A DNA stretch of 15,487 bases from Candidatus Saccharibacteria bacterium CG10_big_fil_rev_8_21_14_0_10_47_8. GTDB taxonomy: Bacteria > Patescibacteriota > Saccharimonadia > Saccharimonadales > UBA10212. Location of the stretch: contig PFEG01000063.1 in NCBI GenBank assembly GCA_002793885.1, positions 1-15,487 of the forward strand, given 5' to 3'. Positions within the stretch are counted from its first letter, which is position 1, and each line of letters starts with the position of its first letter. The notes under the pieces are model-generated. The model was not told the origin of the DNA. It worked only from the letters and a program-made list of their open reading frames with translations, and searched no databases. This document shows positions 13,397 through 15,487 of the stretch, one piece after another. The position numbers and the translations under genes were made by a program.

Positions 13397-14743
13397 TTAG
13401 TCTTTTTCTAAAAATGTATTAAGAGCAGTTCGGATGTCAGCTACCGGCATTAAAATCGCCGGTTTTTTACCAGAACGCACTCTTGGCCCGATAGCAGCTT
13501 CAAAACCGAGCTTTTTGGTTTCTGCCAACCTTTTTTCCAGGTACGGCACATGACGAACTTCACCGGAAAGCCCCACTTCGCCAAATACCACGGCATTTTT
13601 CTTAAGCTTCAAACCTTTGGCAGCGCTGGCAATCGCCATGCAAACAGCCAGGTCGGCAGCCGGCTCGCCAAGGCGTATGCCGCCCACAATATTAACATAG
13701 ATGTCTTTGTCTGCCAGTTTTAGCTTGGTGCGCTTTTCTAGCATGGCAATCAGTAGATTTACGCGAGTTAAGTCTATGCCGCTGGCAGTACGTTTTGGAT
13801 ACCCATAGCTAGTCGTGTTAACCAGGGCCTGTACCTCAACCAACAACGGTCGGCTGCCTTCCATTGTGGCATGAACTATCGAGCCATCACTTACTTGCCG
13901 TTCGGCTAGTAGCGCCTTCGATGGGTTTTCTACCGGTTTTAGGCCCTGCTCGCCCATTTCAAAAATACCGGTTTCATTTGTCGAGCCATAACGATTTTTT
14001 ATAGCCCGCAGAATTTTAAAACCTCCATAACGATCGCCTTCCAGCTGCAAAACTACGTCAACAATATGCTCCAACACTTTGGGACCGGCAATCGAACCCT
14101 CTTTGGTGACGTGGCCAACCAGCAAGAGTGCGGTACCGGTGGCTTTAGCGGCCGCTGTAAGTAATTGCGTACTGTTAGTAATTTGGCTTACCGTACCGGC
14201 AGCCGAGGCTATTTCGTTGACCGATACAGCCTGCACCGAGTCCACCACCACTACGTCATACTTTCCCTCAACAATCGTGGCGGCAATGTCGTTGGCAACA
14301 GTTGAAACAGCCAGTTGCATGTCCTTGTGTGAGGCGCCCAGGCGCTCAGCCCGTAAGCCTACCTGTCGGGCAGATTCCTCACCACTAACATATAAAACTT
14401 TGTGCTCTTTTGCGATGTTATAAGCTACTTGAAGTAGTAGTGTGCTTTTACCGATACCAGGTTGCCCGGCCAGTAAGTTAACGCTTCCAGCCACCAAACC
14501 TCCACCCAAAACCCCGTCGACTTCGGAAATATTGGTCAGTATTCGGGGCGTTTTGGTGGAGGCCGCTTTGACAACCGATTCTATTTTTAAGGTATGCCCG
14601 CTAGCCCCGGCAGTTGCCGTGGTAATCTCTACCTGTTGTTCCAGCGTGTTCCACTCGCCACACTGAACACAACGCCCGGTATAACTCGAAGACACCGCCC
14701 CGCAGTTGCTACATACGTAGCGCATTCCCAAACTCTTTGCCAT
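13397..14743 (-). CDS. radA: DNA repair protein RadA (Sms)
   Basis: RecA-like ATPase that promotes branch migration in recombination. The start is placed at the ATG at 14743, giving 448 residues (MAKSLGMRYVCSNCG). The longer open frame upstream to 14833 is rejected because it begins with unrelated sequence from a palindromic element. The zinc finger is C11-x2-C14 ... C25-x2-C28. Walker A is GQPGIGKST (93-101), Walker B VVVVDS (164-169), and the RadA signature KNRYG 249-253 (KNRFG in most). The C-terminal Lon-like domain spans about 285-448. An extended -10 (TGCTACACT) ends exactly six bases before the ATG, and there is no ribosome binding site, so a leaderless mRNA is likely. M7 is an alternative start. 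It is convergent with the PBP gene 3 bases away, without a clear terminator between. Confidence 0.95.
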   Translation of the reverse strand: MAKSLGMRYVCSNCGAVSSSYTGRCVQCGEWNTLEQQVEITTATAGASGHTLKIESVVKAASTKTPRILTNISEVDGVLGGGLVAGSVNLLAGQPGIGKSTLLLQVAYNIAKEHKVLYVSGEESARQVGLRAERLGASHKDMQLAVSTVANDIAATIVEGKYDVVVVDSVQAVSVNEIASAAGTVSQITNSTQLLTAAAKATGTALLLVGHVTKEGSIAGPKVLEHIVDVVLQLEGDRYGGFKILRAIKNRYGSTNETGIFEMGEQGLKPVENPSKALLAERQVSDGSIVHATMEGSRPLLVEVQALVNTTSYGYPKRTASGIDLTRVNLLIAMLEKRTKLKLADKDIYVNIVGGIRLGEPAADLAVCMAIASAAKGLKLKKNAVVFGEVGLSGEVRHVPYLEKRLAETKKLGFEAAIGPRVRSGKKPAILMPVADIRTALNTFLEKD

Positions 14744-14749
14744 ACAAAA

Positions 14750-14758
14750 AGTGTAGCA
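14750..14758 (-). promoter_or_regulatory. Extended -10 promoter of radA (TGCTACACT)
   Basis: The minus strand reads TGC-TACACT with the last T six bases before the A of the radA ATG at 14743. Normal -10 geometry makes that A the first transcribed base. No -35 is evident. The same 9-mer precedes recG. Confidence 0.55.
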
Positions 14759-14783
14759 GATGCACATTTTTTTAGTGACGGAG

Positions 14784-14971
14784 GTTTTATTGAATTTGGG
14801 CCATGCACGCAGATCCTGAGCAAATGTAGCCAAAAAATTGCGAGTTTGGCTGCCTGCGGTTGTTTGACGAAAAAATTATCCGGTGGATGATTTTTGAGGA
14901 GTTCTGCAGGCAAGCTATTTTTTGGCTATCAGGTGTATCAAGAGATGCGGGCGGCCCAAATTTAATAAAAC
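14784..14971. repeat. Palindromic element with 19-bp terminal inverted repeats (MITE-like or structured RNA)
   Basis: This 188-bp stretch fills the gap between radA and the next gene. Terminal repeats 14784-14802 and 14953-14971 match at 18 of 19 positions; the core reads TTTTATT(G/A)AATTTGGGCC inwards. Two diverged 24-base stretches of equal length follow. Inside them is a perfect 12-bp pair, TAGCCAAAAAAT (14827-14838) with 14917-14928. Next comes a 7-bp pair, TGCCTGC (14851-14857) with 14906-14912. The apical hairpin is 14871-14881 with 14885-14895 (11 bp, one G-T, loop GGT). A competing local pairing joins AGCCAAA (14828-14834) to TTTGGCT (14845-14851). It encodes no protein. Terminal repeats and overall palindromy suit a non-autonomous miniature element; a structured RNA or a long bidirectional terminator is also possible. 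A target-site duplication is not clear, although GGAG occurs close to both ends. Confidence 0.7.
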
Positions 14972-14979
14972 AGGAGCAA

Positions 14980-15487
14980 TTATTGAATGGCTTGGGGTGT
15001 TAGACGAGTGTCGATGACGCTATCTAAATTTCTAAGCTCGGCAGCCAGGCCGTTGCGTGTCTCAACAAGAGCATTAAATGTATCAATGTCGCTTTTTAGC
15101 CGGGTTACACCACTGTTATATGATGTGATTTCTGCGTTAAACCCTGGAACGGCGCCGTTATAGGCCGCGAAATCACCAGAACTTTTTAACCTATCCAAGC
15201 GAACCTGATCACTTTCTATCTGAGATAGTAAGTTCTTTAAACTAGCTTCCTGACTATCAATATCCTGTTTCATTGCGCTCAGCTGCTGATCGTAGTTAGT
15301 GATTCTGGCTATCCGGTCGGTGAATTCTCCTTTATAGCTAGCCGAAAACGCGACCACAGCCGCCCGATTAGTAAAATACTGCTTGTAGTAACTTTCCAGT
15401 GGCGTCGGCAAGTCAGCTATTTCAGTGCCAAAAATAGAGTGCATCTCGTTCACTACATCATTAGGCTCGCTCTTTTTATAGGCGTCG
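14980..15487 (-). CDS. C-terminal part of a coiled-coil protein, unknown function (5' end off the window)
   Basis: The frame is open from the window edge to a TAA at 14980-14982, giving about 169 residues, so the GTG at 15453 is not needed as a start and the gene is probably longer. The visible part begins DAYKKSEPNDVVNEMHSIFG. It continues with a helical region rich in Gln, Glu, Asp and Lys with heptad-like hydrophobics (about the middle 60 residues, including SAMKQDIDSQEASLKNLL and SDQVRLDRLK). A second coiled-coil stretch follows, then a short tail ending LTPQAIQ. There is no membrane segment in this part. I do not recognise a family. It may be the tail of a larger cell-surface or cytoskeleton-like protein, but that is a guess. 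A palindromic element starts 8 bases after its stop. Confidence 0.7.
   Translation of the reverse strand, partial: DAYKKSEPNDVVNEMHSIFGTEIADLPTPLESYYKQYFTNRAAVVAFSASYKGEFTDRIARITNYDQQLSAMKQDIDSQEASLKNLLSQIESDQVRLDRLKSSGDFAAYNGAVPGFNAEITSYNSGVTRLKSDIDTFNALVETRNGLAAELRNLDSVIDTRLTPQAIQ

Noticed and set aside
14594..14913. Open frames on both strands around the radA upstream region
   Set aside because: They cross the radA zinc finger and the palindromic element and read as low-quality sequence. The palindrome explains the composition.
1..15487. CRISPR array, integrase or complete insertion sequence
   Set aside because: No regularly spaced direct repeats, transposase motifs or recombinase motifs were seen on either strand.

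Overview
The window looks like ordinary chromosome of a small-genome bacterium with about 45-50% GC, most plausibly a Candidate Phyla Radiation lineage close to Candidatus Saccharibacteria (TM7). This is inference from protein style only: the HisRS form, a class A PBP with a long basic cytoplasmic tail, a Y-family polymerase paired with a small unknown protein, and scattered coiled-coil small proteins. No rRNA or other decisive marker is present. TGA is used as a normal stop (the methyltransferase), which argues against the TGA-as-glycine code of Gracilibacteria and Absconditabacteria.

Layout. Positions 1-996 (-) hold the N-terminal two thirds of histidyl-tRNA synthetase, cut by the window edge. 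A divergent multipass membrane protein follows (1144-1860, +). Next is a minus-strand pair of a 110-residue unknown protein and a Y-family DNA polymerase (3587 to 1938), with a 17-bp perfect hairpin covering the end of the first gene. Positions 3588-3913 have no gene but can fold into a long interrupted hairpin resembling 6S RNA. Then come, all on the minus strand, glutamate dehydrogenase, tRNA-Leu(UAG), rsmD and recG. A frameshifted coiled-coil pseudogene lies between recG and a methyltransferase-tyrS pair. Divergent from tyrS is a 1013-residue class A penicillin-binding protein with added C-terminal Ig/FN3-like domains. It runs convergently into radA. Upstream of radA is a previously unlabelled palindromic element of about 188 bp with 19-bp terminal inverted repeats, followed by the C-terminal part of a coiled-coil protein that continues off the right edge.

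How the genes relate. Three genes act in DNA damage or recombination (Y-family polymerase, recG, radA). recG and radA share the same extended -10 motif, TGCTACACT, placed so close to their start codons that both mRNAs would be leaderless or nearly so. hisS, tyrS, tRNA-Leu and rsmD serve translation. The PBP builds peptidoglycan and gdhA links glutamate to 2-oxoglutarate. There is no CRISPR array, integrase or complete transposon. The least explained items are the palindromic element upstream of radA, the possible 6S-like RNA, the 110-residue partner of the polymerase, and a 24-bp perfect palindrome inside tyrS.
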